NCBI GenBank assembly: GCA_902779945.1
Contig: CACZDN010000004.1
Coordinates: 1 to 64,000 of the forward strand
Reading direction: 5' to 3'
Length of the DNA: 64,000 nt
Source: Oscillospiraceae bacterium
Lineage (GTDB): Bacteria > Bacillota > Clostridia > Oscillospirales > Oscillospiraceae
The position numbers and the translations under genes were made by a program. Of the stretch, positions 7,690 through 16,565 are shown one piece after another. Position 1 is the first letter of the stretch; every line of letters begins with the position of its first letter. Under the pieces are notes generated by a model that saw only the letters and a program-made list of their open reading frames with translations, made no database searches and had not been told where the DNA came from.

Positions 7690-8488
7690 TCTTGTATTGG
7701 ATTGTTGTCCTGCAGATATTGACATAGGCGAATACGATGATGAACTGGCAACGAGGATTATAGATAGAGTACAGGCAGGCCTCGGCGTGAAAAACCAGCC
7801 TCATAGAATAAGAAAAATACCACGCGCATTCCTTATCGCCGCGGTGCTTGCACTGGCCTTTGGGACAGTAGCATTTGCTATCGCAGAATACACTATCAGT
7901 CTCCGAAAGCCATCCGTAGATGAAGGACTTGTTTCCGGGTTCCGGTATGAGGAGGTCGTGGATGGTAAGGTGTGGAATAGTAGGATTCTGGCCTTTCCCG
8001 ACGCCGGGATGGTTTTCACTTTTACATGCCCGGAAGAGATGACGCATACACCGGAGTTTCGCTGCTTCTGGCTCCCGCAGGAAGCAACAGAAGGAATCAC
8101 AGATGAGCAGGGCTGGACAAAGAGACTGTTCTGTGATTCAGGAGACTCCATTCCTTACTGTATTTCCACAATAGACAGCATCAGCGATGGACTTCAACTC
8201 GTATTGAGCGGCGATGTAAGTGTCGTAAAAGAGGAGCGCTTGGGAGAATGGGAGCTTCTTGAAGTAACATCAGATTGCAGCAAGCTGATTTATCCGACAT
8301 ACGACCGCGCAAACTATATCCTGCTCTTTCAGAAAACGACAGGATATCTCGTCCTGATTTCCGGCGAACTCGATATGGATACACTGGAACACATTGCTTA
8401 TGAGATGGAAATCAGGGAAAGTGGCATTCCAAAGGTTGAACACACCGGAGATCCGCTCATTGGTACTATTGATCTTGCAAGAGGATAA
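7670..8488 (+). CDS. probable membrane anti-sigma factor
   Basis: This 272-residue protein has a GTG start at 7670 preceded by GAAAGGGGG and lying inside the sigma gene. A short cytoplasmic N-terminus (about 48 residues, acidic) is followed by one membrane helix (about 49-70, PRAFLIAAVLALAFGTVAFA) and an extracytoplasmic domain of 200 residues. This topology, and the overlap with the sigma gene, support an anti-sigma role. No zinc-binding ZAS motif (H-x3-C-x2-C) is visible at the N-terminus, so it is not of the standard ZAS class. The outer domain presumably senses the signal. Confidence 0.6.
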   Translation: MKTRITDLVLDCCPADIDIGEYDDELATRIIDRVQAGLGVKNQPHRIRKIPRAFLIAAVLALAFGTVAFAIAEYTISLRKPSVDEGLVSGFRYEEVVDGKVWNSRILAFPDAGMVFTFTCPEEMTHTPEFRCFWLPQEATEGITDEQGWTKRLFCDSGDSIPYCISTIDSISDGLQLVLSGDVSVVKEERLGEWELLEVTSDCSKLIYPTYDRANYILLFQKTTGYLVLISGELDMDTLEHIAYEMEIRESGIPKVEHTGDPLIGTIDLARG

Positions 8489-8588
8489 CCCGTAAAAAAC
8501 CGTGTGGAGCTCGCTTCTCCCTTTTCGGAGCGGCGGGCTCTTTTCCGCCATGATTTCTATAATGAAAGCATTGAAAACCGGCTGATTC

Positions 8589-8919
8589 TGTGCTATTTTG
8601 TGCTATAGTAACCACATCAAAAAGGCTGTACCAAACTGGCGAAACAATCCCGTTAATCGTCCAAGCCGCCGTAGACTACCCCAATAAACCGGACCTGTGA
8701 TAGCGTCGTTGATAGCTTTTTGATAGCAAAAGTCCGTAGACCCCATGGGTTGAGGATAATGGGAATCAAATGGAATCACGTCGAGTCAAATCTCCTAAAC
8801 AAAAGCAGTTAAAGTCGGGATTTGCCTGGCGAGTGGGAATGATTGCATAAACGTCTGGAAGGCGCATAAATACTTGGCTTTTGAAAGGCAAATCCGGCGT
8901 TTGGCAACGTTTTGGCAAC
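8589..8919. repeat. cluster of helically phased direct repeats (possible integrase arm sites)
   Basis: Within this gene-free stretch three sets of short direct repeats occur. TGTGCTAT lies at 8589 and 8599; TGATAGC at 8698, 8710 and 8721; TTGGCAAC at 8901 and 8912. The 10-12-bp spacing matches arm-type integrase sites. The middle set shares its heptamer with 575-592 at the other side of the island. No integrase gene survives here, and 8489-9081 otherwise contains no convincing gene. Confidence 0.4.
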
Positions 8920-8935
8920 ATCTGAAATAACTCCA

Positions 8936-8994
8936 TCGAATAACGAAAAGAGCTGTCTGATTCTGAAAGTCAGGTAGCTCTTTTCGTTATTCGA
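8936..8994. terminator. 19-bp perfect stem-loop at island end
   Basis: Arms 8936-8954 and 8976-8994 are perfect reverse complements; a smaller CTGA/TCAG hairpin sits in the loop. It lacks a long U-tract but contains TTTTCG runs in the stem. It may be a bidirectional terminator or a mobile-element end. Confidence 0.5.
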
Positions 8995-9081
8995 TTAATA
9001 AAGAGGAAGCGAGAGATGATCTCCATGCCGCATGAAATTCATTCACATCATTCATTCCGGAGTTTTTCCTGAAATGCTTTA

Positions 9082-9232
9082 AGGCAATACCGCATAATTC
9101 GGCAAGAGCAGATCCTGAGAAAATTTGGGTTCTGATAAAGGCACTTTTTCGCAGATGTACTTTGTGTACCTCAAGAAAATCAGGGCACAATTTTTCCAGG
9201 AGGCGCCGAAGGCGGATTGTGCGGTGTTGCCT
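9082..9232 (+). mobile_element. palindromic MITE, copy 1
   Basis: This 151-bp element begins AGGCAATACCGCATAATTCG and ends in the inverted counterpart (TGCGGTGTTGCCT). The left half is largely the reverse complement of the right half, so the whole element can fold into one long hairpin. Relative to the 60905 copy it lacks about 11 bases near the apex. No protein is encoded. Confidence 0.75.
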
Positions 9233-9280
9233 AAAAGATTGGCTCATCATACAGTTTGCATAAACGGAGGCGAATCAAAA

Positions 9281-9379
9281 TGGACTTTCCCATTCGCACG
9301 GAAATATCAGAAGACTGCCAAATTGGAAGTATGCCTCAGCTCATCATCGAATATTTCAATGCGGCGCTGCCTGAAACGA
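9281..9379 (+). pseudogene. possible truncated gene start (33 codons)
   Basis: A good ribosome site (GGAGG, about 8 bases before ATG 9281) precedes a natural-looking peptide, MDFPIRTEISEDCQIGSMPQ and onward to LPET. The frame then runs into the terminator and antisense strand of oadB. It looks like the 5' remnant of a gene whose remainder is lost. Function unknown. Confidence 0.3.
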
Positions 9380-9413
9380 AAAAGCCGCCGGGAGGGCTTG
9401 TCCTTCCCGGCGG
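9375..9413 (-). terminator. intrinsic terminator of the oad operon
   Basis: On the minus strand a GC-rich stem (9384-9413, arms CCGCCGGGA/TCCCGGCGG) is followed by CTTTTTCG, 60 bp after the oadB stop. Confidence 0.8.
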
Positions 9414-9471
9414 TTATGCAAGATGGGTCTGGGAACTGCGGGCTTTTTCAAAGCCGCATGGCGGGGGATGC

Positions 9472-10692
9472 TCAGCCGAAGACGGAGAGCAGGAAGCCTG
9501 CCGCGATGGCGGAGCCGATGACGCCGGCCACGTTCGGGCCCATGGCGTGCATGAGCAGGTAGTTGTTCTTGTTGTACCTGCGGCCCACGTCCTGGGACAC
9601 GCGCGCGGCCATGGGGACCGCGGACACGCCCGCGGAGCCGATCAGCGGGTTGATCGCGCCGCCGGAGGTCTTGTACATCACAAGGCCGCCGCACAGACCG
9701 CCGACCGTGGAGATCGCAAAGGCGATGAGGCCGAGGACGATGATCTTGATGGTGTTCAGGTTCAGGAAGTTCTGGGCCACCATCGTCGCGCCGACGGAGG
9801 TGGCGAGGAAGATCGTGACGATGTTCATGAGCGCGTTCTGGGCGGTGTCGCTCAGGCGGTCGGTCACGCCGCACTCACGGAAGAGGTTGCCGAGCATGAG
9901 GCAGCCGATCAGCGGGGCGGTGGAGGGCAGGAGCAGGATGACGAAGGTCGCCACCACGATGGGGAAGACGATCTTCTCGGTCTTGGAGACCTCGCGGCTC
10001 TGCACCATCTTGACCTTGCGCATCTTGTCGTTGGTCATGGCCTTCATGATCGGCGGCTGGATCAGCGGGATCAGGGCCATGTAGGAGTAGGCCGCGATGG
10101 CGATGGGCCCCAGAAGCTCCGGCGCGAGCTTGGTGGTCAGGAAGATGGCGGTGGGGCCGTCCGCGCCGCCGATGATGCCGATGGAGGCGGCCTGCGGGCC
10201 GGTGAAGCCCAGGCACACCGCGCCGAAGAAGGCGACGAACACGCCGAGCTGCGCGGCCGCGCCGAGCAGCAGGCTCTTGGGATTGGCGAGCAGGGGGCCG
10301 AAGTCCGTCATCGCGCCGACGCCCATGAAGATCAGGGACGGGTAGATGCCGGCCTTGACGCCGATGTAGAAGAAGTCGAGCAGCCCGGCCTCGCGCATGA
10401 TGTAGCCGTAGCTGTGGTAGTAGGGGCTGGCGTGATCCAGGAAGGCCTCCCAGATCTCCGGGTGGTAGAGGGCGTTGGCGCCCATGCCGACAAAGTAGCT
10501 GAGGTTCGAGAGCAGGCAGCCGAAGGCGATGCCGCACAGCAGCAGCGGCTCAAACTTCTTGACGATGCCGAGGTAGAGCAGCACGAACGCAATGATGATC
10601 ATGACGAGGTTTTTCCAGCCCCCGTCCGTCATGAAGAAGGCGGCGAAGCCGGATTCCGCTCCGAGCGTTCGCAGGACACCGAGTATATCCAT
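9472..10692 (-). CDS. oadB: Na+-translocating decarboxylase, beta subunit
   Basis: This 406-residue integral membrane protein decarboxylates carboxybiotin and couples it to Na+ export. Family hallmarks are visible: [20 protein letters not shown] in the mid-protein Na+/CO2 region, the conserved ending with [15 protein letters not shown] and [19 protein letters not shown], and about nine to eleven hydrophobic segments. Length is typical of OadB, GcdB and MmdB. It is the last gene of the operon oadA-oadG-carrier-oadB, followed by a strong terminator. Substrate cannot be told from this subunit, but the alpha subunit points to oxaloacetate. Confidence 0.9.
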   Translation of the reverse strand: MDILGVLRTLGAESGFAAFFMTDGGWKNLVMIIIAFVLLYLGIVKKFEPLLLCGIAFGCLLSNLSYFVGMGANALYHPEIWEAFLDHASPYYHSYGYIMREAGLLDFFYIGVKAGIYPSLIFMGVGAMTDFGPLLANPKSLLLGAAAQLGVFVAFFGAVCLGFTGPQAASIGIIGGADGPTAIFLTTKLAPELLGPIAIAAYSYMALIPLIQPPIMKAMTNDKMRKVKMVQSREVSKTEKIVFPIVVATFVILLLPSTAPLIGCLMLGNLFRECGVTDRLSDTAQNALMNIVTIFLATSVGATMVAQNFLNLNTIKIIVLGLIAFAISTVGGLCGGLVMYKTSGGAINPLIGSAGVSAVPMAARVSQDVGRRYNKNNYLLMHAMGPNVAGVIGSAIAAGFLLSVFG

Positions 10693-10702
10693 ACGCGCCT
10701 CC

Positions 10703-11113
10703 TTATGCGATCACGACGAGCGGAGAATCGGTCTCTACGACGGCGCCCTTTTCGACGACGATCTGGGCGACCGTGCCGGTCTTGGTGGAGACGACCTCGT
10801 TCTCCATCTTCATGGCCTCGAGGATCAGGAGCACGTCGCCCTCGTTGACCTTCTGGCCGGGCGCGACGTTGATCTTCAGAACGTTGCCGGGCATCGGGCT
10901 CTTGACCACGGTGCCTGCGGCGAGACCCGCGGCGGGCGCGGGGGCGGGAGCCGCGGCGGGCGCGGCGGCCGGGGCGGCGGCGACGGGAGCCGGAGCGGCT
11001 GCGGGGGCCGCGGCGGCGGGCGCCTTGAGATCGTACTCGTCGACGAGCATGGCCTCGCCGGCCTCGACCTCGACTTCATAGACGCGCTTGTTCAACGTAA
11101 CCTTATACTTCAT
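10703..11113 (-). CDS. biotin carboxyl carrier protein of the Na+ pump
   Basis: This is a 136-residue protein. The ATG at 11113 is internal to the 3' end of oadG (11-bp overlap, separate frame). Residues 1-28 form a short N-terminal segment, 29-65 an Ala/Pro-rich flexible linker, and 66-136 a biotinyl domain with the EAMKMEN motif whose second Lys carries biotin. The carrier swings CO2 from the carboxyltransferase (OadA) to the membrane decarboxylase (OadB). In many bacteria this domain is fused to the alpha subunit; here it is a separate chain, as in MmdC/GcdC-type pumps. Confidence 0.9.
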   Translation of the reverse strand: MKYKVTLNKRVYEVEVEAGEAMLVDEYDLKAPAAAAPAAAPAPVAAAPAAAPAAAPAPAPAAGLAAGTVVKSPMPGNVLKINVAPGQKVNEGDVLLILEAMKMENEVVSTKTGTVAQIVVEKGAVVETDSPLVVIA

Positions 11114-11453
11114 CTTCTTTGACCTCCCTGATGGAAATAAAGCGCAGCTCATTGAGCGGCTTGCCGAGCGTGTCGGCAACGATCGCCATGACCATGGCGG
11201 CGTCGCGGGGATCGGTGTTGTAGAGCTTGAAGTCGCCCGCGGAGCCGGGGGCGGGCTCGGCCTTCACCGGCGCGGGAGCCGCGGCGGGCGCGGCGGCAGC
11301 GGGTGCGGGGCTCGCGGCCTTCTCGCGGTGCATGATCCTGCCCATCACGAGGATGACGCACATCAGCATCACGAGGCCGAGGAACACCACCAGGTAGCCC
11401 AGCAGCGCATAGCCCGCGGCGTTGGGGATCGAAATGTTTACAAGATCAATCAC
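11103..11453 (-). CDS. oadG: Na+-pump decarboxylase gamma subunit
   Basis: This is a 116-residue protein. GTG at 11453 is preferred because AGGAGG lies 8 bases upstream. One N-terminal membrane helix (about 12-36, YALLGYLVVFLGLVMLMCVI) is followed by an Ala/Pro linker and a small soluble tail. OadG-type subunits assemble and stabilise the alpha and beta subunits and may bind metal. The tail ends in the ribosome-binding region of the carrier gene, and the two genes overlap by 11 bp. Sequence is weakly conserved in the family, so the assignment rests mainly on topology and position. Confidence 0.75.
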   Translation of the reverse strand: MIDLVNISIPNAAGYALLGYLVVFLGLVMLMCVILVMGRIMHREKAASPAPAAAAPAAAPAPVKAEPAPGSAGDFKLYNTDPRDAAMVMAIVADTLGKPLNELRFISIREVKEDEV

Positions 11454-11470
11454 GACAGTATCCTCCTGTC

Positions 11471-12778
11471 TCAGTCGGCGGGAACGATGGAGTACTTGAC
11501 CTTCTTCTCCTCCTGCTCGCGGCGCCAGGCAAAGAACTTCTCCGCGACCGGCGGGAAGGAGATGTAGCTGAGCACGTCCTCCTCGCACCTGGCGGTATCG
11601 CCGAGCTCGGCCTGGGCCTTCTCAAAGATGTCCTTGGGCAGCGTGTCGGCGTAGCGGCCCTTGATGGGCTTCTCGTCGCCGAGGATCTTGGCCTGCACCT
11701 CGGGATTGATGGGGGCGGGGGTACGGCCGTACTCACCGCGGCAGTAGGCCTTCAGCTCCGCGCCGACGTTCTTGTAGCGCTCGCCGGCCAGGACGTTCTG
11801 CACGGCCTGGGTGCCGATGAGCTGGGAGGTCGGGGTGACGAGCGGGGGATAGCCCATGTCGGCGCGCACGCGCGGGGTCTCGAGCAGGGCCTCGTCGCAC
11901 TGGGTATCGGTGGCCATGGAGATGGGGTTCAGACCGCCGTTGGCCAGGTACTCGGCCCGGATGGGCTTGAAGTAGTCGGCCATCTTGTGCAGGAGATCGG
12001 GGTTGAGGCCCGTGTCATAGCCCAGCTCGCGCAGGGCGTACTCGAGCGTCTCTGTGGCGGGCTGGGAGGTGCCGCCGGAGAAGGGGGAGATCGCGGTGTC
12101 GATCACGTCCGCGCCGGCCTCGACGGCCTTGAGATAGGTCATGAACGCGAGGCCCGTGGTGCAGTGGGTGTGGACGACGACGGGCAGATCCACCGCGTCC
12201 TTGATGGCGGAGACGAGATCGTAGGCGGACTTGGGGCTCAGGATGCCGGCCATGTCCTTGATGCAGATCGTGCCGACGCCCATCTTCTTGAGCTCCTTGA
12301 CCATCTCGACGTACTTCTGGAGGGTGTGCACGGGCGAGGTGGTGTAGGAGATGGTGCCGGAGGCGAGCGCGCCGGACTTGACGGTCTCCTCGATGGCGAC
12401 CTTGAGGTTGTTGACGTCGTTCAGGGCGTCGAAGATGCGGATGATGTCGATGCCGTTGCGGACGGACGCGCGCACAAAGCGGCGGACGATGTCGTCGCTG
12501 TAGTGCTTGTAGCCCAGGATGTTCTGCCCTCTGAGCAGCATCTGCAGTTTGATGTTGGGCATGGCTGCGCGGAACTTGCGAAGGCGCTCCCAGGGGTCCT
12601 CGTTCAGGAAGCGCAGGCAGACGTCAAAGGTGGCGCCGCCCCAGCACTCCACGGAATAGTAACCGACCTGGTCGATGGTTTTGAGGATGGGCTCGAACTG
12701 CTCGTAGCTCAGCCTCGTCGCGACAAGTGACTGGCTGGCGTCGCGAAGGATCGTCTCGGTGAACTGTACTTTCTTCAT
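11471..12778 (-). CDS. oadA: oxaloacetate decarboxylase alpha subunit (carboxyltransferase)
   Basis: This 435-residue protein transfers the carboxyl group of oxaloacetate to biotin. It shows the HMGL-like TIM-barrel signature TETILRDASQSLVATRL at the N-terminus, the metal-site HTHCTTG, the catalytic-lysine segment ICIKDMAG, and a PYC_OADA domain after about residue 300. The C-terminal biotin domain found in longer homologues is absent and supplied by the separate carrier gene. It is the first gene of the operon. It could equally be called pyruvate carboxylase subunit B, but no subunit A lies nearby and oadB/oadG do. The start has GGAGG 7 bases upstream. Confidence 0.9.
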   Translation of the reverse strand: MKKVQFTETILRDASQSLVATRLSYEQFEPILKTIDQVGYYSVECWGGATFDVCLRFLNEDPWERLRKFRAAMPNIKLQMLLRGQNILGYKHYSDDIVRRFVRASVRNGIDIIRIFDALNDVNNLKVAIEETVKSGALASGTISYTTSPVHTLQKYVEMVKELKKMGVGTICIKDMAGILSPKSAYDLVSAIKDAVDLPVVVHTHCTTGLAFMTYLKAVEAGADVIDTAISPFSGGTSQPATETLEYALRELGYDTGLNPDLLHKMADYFKPIRAEYLANGGLNPISMATDTQCDEALLETPRVRADMGYPPLVTPTSQLIGTQAVQNVLAGERYKNVGAELKAYCRGEYGRTPAPINPEVQAKILGDEKPIKGRYADTLPKDIFEKAQAELGDTARCEEDVLSYISFPPVAEKFFAWRREQEEKKVKYSIVPAD

Positions 12779-12995
12779 ACGTACCTCCTCTGTATTTGCG
12801 GATGCGGATATCTATGAGCCAATTCGTTTGGATCAGCCGAAGAAAATCTATCTTATTTTAACACAAAAGCGCCGCAAAGGAAAGCGGTCCCGCACCGTTT
12901 TTTTGCACAAAAATCAAAGCTTCCACGCAATCCGCACCGCCCCCAAAGCGCAATACTTCACAAAAGCGGGTGGACATTATGGGCCGCTCTGTCAA

Positions 12996-13024
12996 TTGAC
13001 AAATCCGGGCGGGGAAGGTACAAT
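12996..13024 (+). promoter_or_regulatory. consensus sigma-A promoter just before MITE copy 2
   Basis: TTGACA (12996-13001), a 17-bp spacer and TACAAT (13019-13024) match the consensus closely. It points toward the symporter gene at 13442, but the MITE at 13036 lies immediately downstream, so transcripts would begin in or next to the hairpin. Apart from this, the MITE and REP sequences, 12779-13441 holds no gene I can support. Confidence 0.6.
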
Positions 13025-13035
13025 TTTTACGATAA

Positions 13036-13147
13036 AGGCAATACCGCATCATTCGGCAAGAGCAGATCCTGAGAAAATTTGGGTTCTGATAAAGGCACTT
13101 TTTCGCAGATGTACTTTGTGTACCTCAAGAAAATGCGCGGTGTTGCC
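13036..13147 (+). mobile_element. palindromic MITE, copy 2 (internally deleted)
   Basis: This 112-bp copy has the left arm complete to GTACCTCAAGAAAA and then jumps to the last 15 bases of the right end (GCGCGGTGTTGCCT). About 45 bases of the right arm are missing. It has the same orientation as copy 1, so the two copies flank the oad operon as direct repeats. Confidence 0.75.
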
Positions 13148-13310
13148 TAAAGGCTGACGCCTTTATCGTATTATTGAGCGTGCGAAATCCTCGCCGCTCA
13201 CGCGGCAACCGGATTTCATGCACATGTAAATCCCCATGAATCAGCTTTTGTTGATTGTGGCGAGGCTTGCCGTATGGTTTACGGTGAAAGCGCCGCTTCC
13301 GCCGTAATCC

Positions 13311-13372
13311 GCGGCCCCTCTCCGTCGCTTCGCGACACCTCTCCCCGGCGAGGGGAGAGGCAGGATGTACGG
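13311..13372. repeat. REP-like palindrome (CTCTCCCC type)
   Basis: A 62-base unit holds a GC-rich palindrome (CCTCTCCCCGGCGAGGGG and its complement). A close relative lies at 39720-39775. It is non-coding and interspersed. Confidence 0.6.
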
Positions 13373-13441
13373 GCGAAGATGAAGACATGACAGGACCCCG
13401 CGGCGCCCGACGCGGCGCCGGGACAGGGAAGGCAGGCAAAT

Positions 13442-14884
13442 ATGAATACAGAGAGGAAGCAGACAATGGAGAACAGCTACATCTCCCGCACGAGCGGGAT
13501 ACGGGGAAAGGACAAGATCGGCTACGCCATGGGCGATCTGGCGTCCTGCCTCGTGTTCGGGCTGACGCAGAGCGTTTTGAACAAATACTACACGGACGTG
13601 CTGGAGGTCAGCGTGCTGAGCGTCATGGTCATGACCATCATCGCGCGCATCTGGGACGCCGTGAACGACCCCATCTGGGGCCGCATCATCGACGGGGCGA
13701 AGAAATACCCCGACGGGCGCTACCGCCACTGGATCAAGGTCTTCTCCGTGCCGACGGCGCTGGCCGCGGTGCTGATGTTCGCGGACGTGCGCGGCCTTCC
13801 CGCGGGCGGGCGCGTGGCCTGGATCTATTTCAGCTACATCCTCTTCGGGATGCTCTACACCTGCATCAACATCCCCTACGGTTCCCTGGCCCAGGTCATC
13901 ACCTCGGACGACAAGGAGCGCTCCTCCCTGTCCGTGTTCCGCTCCATCGGCTCCACCTTCGGCGCCATGCCCGCGATGGTCCTGGCCTCGGTGTGCTACG
14001 TCACGCTGGCCGATGGCCGGAAGGAGATGAGCTTCAACCGCGTCTTCATCGGCGCCTGCGTTATCGCCGCGCTCAGCATCGTCACCTACTTCCTCTGCTA
14101 CGCCTGGAGCAAAGAGCGCGTGGATACCGAGCCCGCGCCGCGCGAGAAGGGTCAGACCGCGAAGGTCATCAAAACCCTGCTCAGAAGCCGCCCCTTCATG
14201 GCCGTCAGCATTGCCAGCATGCTCTTCCTCGCCGCCCAGATGTTCGGCCAGGGCTACAACAGCTACCTCTTCCACCACTATTTCAACAAGCCGGGGCTGA
14301 CCATGCTGCCCACGGTGTTCCAGTACCTGCCCGTGGCCGTCGTCATGTTCTTCGCGACGAAGCTCGGCAACCGGTACGGCCGGCGCGAGGTCTGCTCCCT
14401 CGGCATCCTGCTGGCCGCGGTGTTCTACATCGCCCTCTTCGTCCTGGCCCTCTTCGGCATCACGCCGGTGTGGATGTATCTGGCCGCCTGCCTCATGAGC
14501 GGCATCGGCACCGCCTTCATCTTCCTGCTGGTCTGGGTCCTCGCCACGGACGCCATCGACTACAACAAGGTCACCTACGGCCTCAACGACGAGGCGACCT
14601 CCTACGCCTTCTACTCCTTCATGCGCAAGCTCGGCACCACCGTCGCCACCATCCTCATCAACGTCCCCCTGCTGCGCATTGGCTACAGCGGCAGCGAGCT
14701 CCGGACCGAGGGGCTGAGCGAGGCCGCACTCCGGAGCATGTACAACTTCTCCGTCATGATCCCGGCGGTGCTGTTCCTGCTGGTCTATCTCACGCTGCGC
14801 TTCATGTACCCCCTGTCCAAAGCGCGCGTCGAGGAGCTCCAGGTCAAAAAGGAGGCCATGTTGCGCGCGCAGAGCGGGAAGTAA
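13442..14884 (+). CDS. GPH-family sugar:cation symporter
   Basis: This 480-residue membrane protein has about twelve hydrophobic segments. The N-terminal motif GDLASCLVFGL, followed by YYTDVLEVS and the loop WDAVNDPIWGRIIDGAKKYPDGRYR, is diagnostic of the glycoside-pentoside-hexuronide:cation symporters (MelB/XynP/GusB relatives). The segment DDKERSSLSVFRSIGSTFG is the second family block. Such carriers import glycosides or uronides with Na+ or H+. ATG 13442 and ATG 13466 both have acceptable ribosome sites. It lies 6 bp before a phosphoesterase gene on the same strand. No glycosidase lies next to it, so the substrate is open. A Na+ gradient from the neighbouring decarboxylase could drive it. 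Confidence 0.88.
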   Translation: MNTERKQTMENSYISRTSGIRGKDKIGYAMGDLASCLVFGLTQSVLNKYYTDVLEVSVLSVMVMTIIARIWDAVNDPIWGRIIDGAKKYPDGRYRHWIKVFSVPTALAAVLMFADVRGLPAGGRVAWIYFSYILFGMLYTCINIPYGSLAQVITSDDKERSSLSVFRSIGSTFGAMPAMVLASVCYVTLADGRKEMSFNRVFIGACVIAALSIVTYFLCYAWSKERVDTEPAPREKGQTAKVIKTLLRSRPFMAVSIASMLFLAAQMFGQGYNSYLFHHYFNKPGLTMLPTVFQYLPVAVVMFFATKLGNRYGRREVCSLGILLAAVFYIALFVLALFGITPVWMYLAACLMSGIGTAFIFLLVWVLATDAIDYNKVTYGLNDEATSYAFYSFMRKLGTTVATILINVPLLRIGYSGSELRTEGLSEAALRSMYNFSVMIPAVLFLLVYLTLRFMYPLSKARVEELQVKKEAMLRAQSGK

Positions 14885-14890
14885 GCGGCC

Positions 14891-15550
14891 ATGAGGATCC
14901 TCGCCGTGTCGGACGTGGAGTCCAGGCGCTACTTTGAATATTATAAACCGGGCAGTCTCGACAAGTTCGACCTCATCCTCTCCTGCGGCGACCTGCACCC
15001 GGAGTATCTTGAATTTCTGGTGACCATGGCCCATTGCCCGCTGCTGTACGTTCACGGCAACCACGACGACCGCTACGACCGGGAGCCGGACGGCTGCGTC
15101 TGCATCGACGACAGGCTCTTTGTCTACAGGGGACTGCGCATCGTGGGCCTCGGCGGCTCCCGCCGCTACCGCGACGGGAAGTATATGTATACCGAGCGGC
15201 AGATGAAGGGGCGGCTCTTCCGCCTCGGCTGGCGTCTGCGGCGCAGCGGCGGCTTCGATATCCTGCTGACCCACGCGCCGCTGCACGGGCTGAACGACCT
15301 GGACGATCTGCCGCATCGCGGCTTCAACTGCTTCCGCCGCCTCCTGGACCGCCACCGCCCCGCCTACTTCATCCACGGCCACGTCCACCGCAATTACGGC
15401 CTCCAGATCCCCCAGCGCTGCCGCTACGGGGACACGACCGTCATCAACGCCTACGAGTACTGCATCATCGAGCTCCCGGACCCGGACGCCCCCGTGTCGA
15501 AGGACGGGACTTCTGATAAAAAATGGAGGAGCGTGCAAAAAGCGGATTGA
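14891..15550 (+). CDS. metallophosphoesterase
   Basis: This 219-residue protein carries the calcineurin-like metal-site ladder in order: D near residue 8 (SDVES), GDLH (about 34), GNHDD (about 56), THAPL (about 126) and HGHVHRN (about 162). In the first motif, where the family usually has D-x-H, this protein has D-x-E, so metal site 1 may differ. There is no signal peptide. The gene follows the symporter by 6 bp and may be co-transcribed. Substrate unknown; the size fits small YfcE- or SbcD-like phosphodiesterases. Confidence 0.8.
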   Translation: MRILAVSDVESRRYFEYYKPGSLDKFDLILSCGDLHPEYLEFLVTMAHCPLLYVHGNHDDRYDREPDGCVCIDDRLFVYRGLRIVGLGGSRRYRDGKYMYTERQMKGRLFRLGWRLRRSGGFDILLTHAPLHGLNDLDDLPHRGFNCFRRLLDRHRPAYFIHGHVHRNYGLQIPQRCRYGDTTVINAYEYCIIELPDPDAPVSKDGTSDKKWRSVQKAD

Positions 15551-15574
15551 CAGCAGCGGAAAGTCTGCTATAAT
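15547..15574 (+). promoter_or_regulatory. sigma-A promoter for the secreted coiled-coil protein
   Basis: TTGACA (15547-15552), a 16-bp spacer and TATAAT (15569-15574). The -35 box overlaps the last codons of the phosphoesterase gene. The leader to the next ATG is about 75 bases. Confidence 0.75.
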
Positions 15575-15654
15575 AAAACTGCGATTAGGCAACAGAGATT
15601 TACATAACTGTAACACTTGCCGCTCGGCTGAAAAGAAGGAGGATTATTGAATTC

Positions 15655-16305
15655 ATGAAAAACACGGTAAAAAGAACGCTCGCGCTGATTCTGTGCATGG
15701 TGTTGTTCGCGTCGGTAGCCGGGACCTCGGCCTTCGCGATAAATTCGAAGGCGGACCAGTTCTATGCCTGGTACAACAAGGCCAAGCAGGACTACTCCGA
15801 CGATCTCATCAAGCATCCCATCACCTATCAGGATTACCAGATCAACAGCCTGATCAAATACCTCTTCGCGGTGGACGTCAACGTTCACAAGTCTGACGCG
15901 ATGATCGGCGTGGCGAAGGAAGCCCTCGTGATCGACGAGGCGACCTACTGGATGCTCGTCGCGGAGCAGAAGCTCAAGGAGCAGGAGGCGATCGACCTCG
16001 CCATCAGGGAGAAGGCCGCGCGCGACCAGGCCGTTCTGGAGACGGAGCAGGCCAGGGCCGACGCATGGGCCGCCGCCCAGACGGGCGTACCCGCCGACGT
16101 CGCCTATGACCAGTACCAGAAGGAGGGCGCTCAGGCCGTCAAGGACGCGGAGAACGAGATCGCCGACGCCAAGTCGGATTACGACGCCGTTGCAAAGATC
16201 GTCGAGGACGAGAGCGAGGAGCTGCGCAGAGAGCGCGAGAGACGCCTGAAGGAGCTCGAGGAGCAGATGGCCCGCATCGCCGCCGCCCAGGGCACTCTCG
16301 GCTGA
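15655..16305 (+). CDS. exported coiled-coil protein of unknown function
   Basis: This is a 216-residue protein with a classical signal peptide (KNTVKR, hydrophobic core, cleavage after ASVAGTSAFA near residue 28). The mature part is mostly helical. From about residue 105 to the end it is rich in Glu, Ala, Gln, Lys and Arg, consistent with a long coiled coil (EELRRERERRLKELEEQM). No enzymatic motif is visible. It has its own strong promoter and is closed by a hairpin at 16373. It may be a cell-envelope spacer or adaptor. Confidence 0.7.
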   Translation: MKNTVKRTLALILCMVLFASVAGTSAFAINSKADQFYAWYNKAKQDYSDDLIKHPITYQDYQINSLIKYLFAVDVNVHKSDAMIGVAKEALVIDEATYWMLVAEQKLKEQEAIDLAIREKAARDQAVLETEQARADAWAAAQTGVPADVAYDQYQKEGAQAVKDAENEIADAKSDYDAVAKIVEDESEELRRERERRLKELEEQMARIAAAQGTLG

Positions 16306-16372
16306 TCACAGCCCCGGTCAGACCGCAGGAGTGATCCGCGGATCGCCCGGCGGGGAGACGTATAGAGTATGA

Positions 16373-16423
16373 AAAGCGTATGGCAGGTTCGCAGCTTTGC
16401 GGACTCGCCATACGCTTTCTTTC
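16373..16423 (+). terminator. intrinsic terminator
   Basis: A perfect 12-bp stem (16373-16384 with 16407-16418), then CTTTC. It lies 68 bp after the coiled-coil gene stop. Confidence 0.65.
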
Positions 16424-16565
16424 GGATCATCACGGAACAGAAAGCCGTGAAAGTGCGGGAGACGCTGGGGCTGTGATAAAAGTCGAATGATAGCCGCCCC
16501 TACGGCTTTACCGGCCTTTTTTTCGCAGCCCCTGTCATGGCCGATCCCGCGCGCAGCCCCCGCCT

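Noticed and set aside
13241-15616. Long minus-strand open frame opposite the symporter and phosphoesterase
   Set aside because: Both plus-strand genes have clear family motifs; the antisense product is low complexity.
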